From assembly GCF_018139625.1 (NCBI RefSeq), contig NZ_JAGSOH010000005.1, positions 62,001 through 126,000 of the forward strand: a DNA stretch of 64,000 nt, in the 5' to 3' direction. A program made the translations under genes and the position numbers. Below are positions 63,997 through 64,000 of the stretch, one piece after another. Under the pieces are notes generated by a model that had not been told where the DNA came from, ran no database searches, and worked only from the letters and a program-made list of their open reading frames with translations. The stretch's first letter is position 1. Every line of letters begins with the position of its first letter. Source of the stretch: Actinospica acidithermotolerans (GTDB lineage Bacteria; Actinomycetota; Actinomycetes; Streptomycetales; Catenulisporaceae).

Positions 63997-64000
63997 GGCG

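Overview
This is a high-GC actinobacterial chromosome segment. The gene content and order (tRNA-Trp, secE, nusG, rplK-rplA, rplJ-rplL, rpoB-rpoC, rpsL-rpsG-fusA-tuf, then rpsJ-rplC-rplD-rplW-rplB-rpsS, all on the minus strand) match the Streptomyces / Catenulispora / Actinospica type of genome. GTG and TTG starts are common. Several genes carry a TANNNT -10 box only 6-7 nt before the start codon, which indicates leaderless mRNAs. The genus cannot be fixed from this window.

Layout. 1-2877: head of the S10 ribosomal protein operon (rpsS cut by the window edge). 3.4-6.9 kb: a tandem-repeat-rich spacer, a lipoprotein and two paralogous membrane-anchored glycosidases. 6.8-17.4 kb: an eight-gene minus-strand envelope polysaccharide locus (GT2, an anchored accessory protein, a large multi-pass membrane protein, three GT4 glycosyltransferases, a Wzx-like flippase, a polysaccharide pyruvyltransferase). 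17.9-20.0 kb: a receptor Ser/Thr kinase with an extracellular LamG-like domain. 20.1-24.4 kb: the str operon. 24.9-30.5 kb: a pseudokinase, a small membrane protein, a TetR/SDR pair and a MarR/MFS pair. 30.6-44.1 kb: rpoC, rpoB, rplL, rplJ, a lipoprotein, rplA, rplK, nusG, secE and tRNA-Trp. 44.1-48.9 kb: a drug exporter with its TetR regulator, murB, two MaoC-type dehydratase subunits, rpmG, tRNA-Met and tRNA-Thr. 49.1-52.7 kb: a beta-solenoid-like membrane protein, a nitroreductase, and an HNH endonuclease followed at once by an unusual tRNA. 52.8-56.1 kb: a carbohydrate ABC importer behind paired GntR-type operators. 56.3-64.0 kb: rdgB-rph-murI-cysM-cysO-mec-DUF2017, the conserved actinobacterial cysteine/peptidoglycan block, here interrupted by two polyprenol-phosphate-sugar mannosyltransferase-like genes.

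How it fits together. Most of the window is core information processing. The accessory parts mainly serve the cell envelope: polysaccharide assembly, mannosyl transfer, murB and murI, and surface-sensing kinases. Nothing here is a prophage, IS element or CRISPR array.

The most unusual signals are four. (1) A leaderless small ORF ending in RRHVDLGRLASALC upstream of cysO, which looks like a cysteine-responsive leader peptide. (2) CysO ends in GG-Met-Ser, so it probably needs trimming by the Mec protease encoded nearby. (3) The HNH endonuclease is paired with a class I tRNA whose anticodon is UAG. (4) The polysaccharide locus is flanked by two glycosidases on one side and a LamG-sensor kinase on the other.
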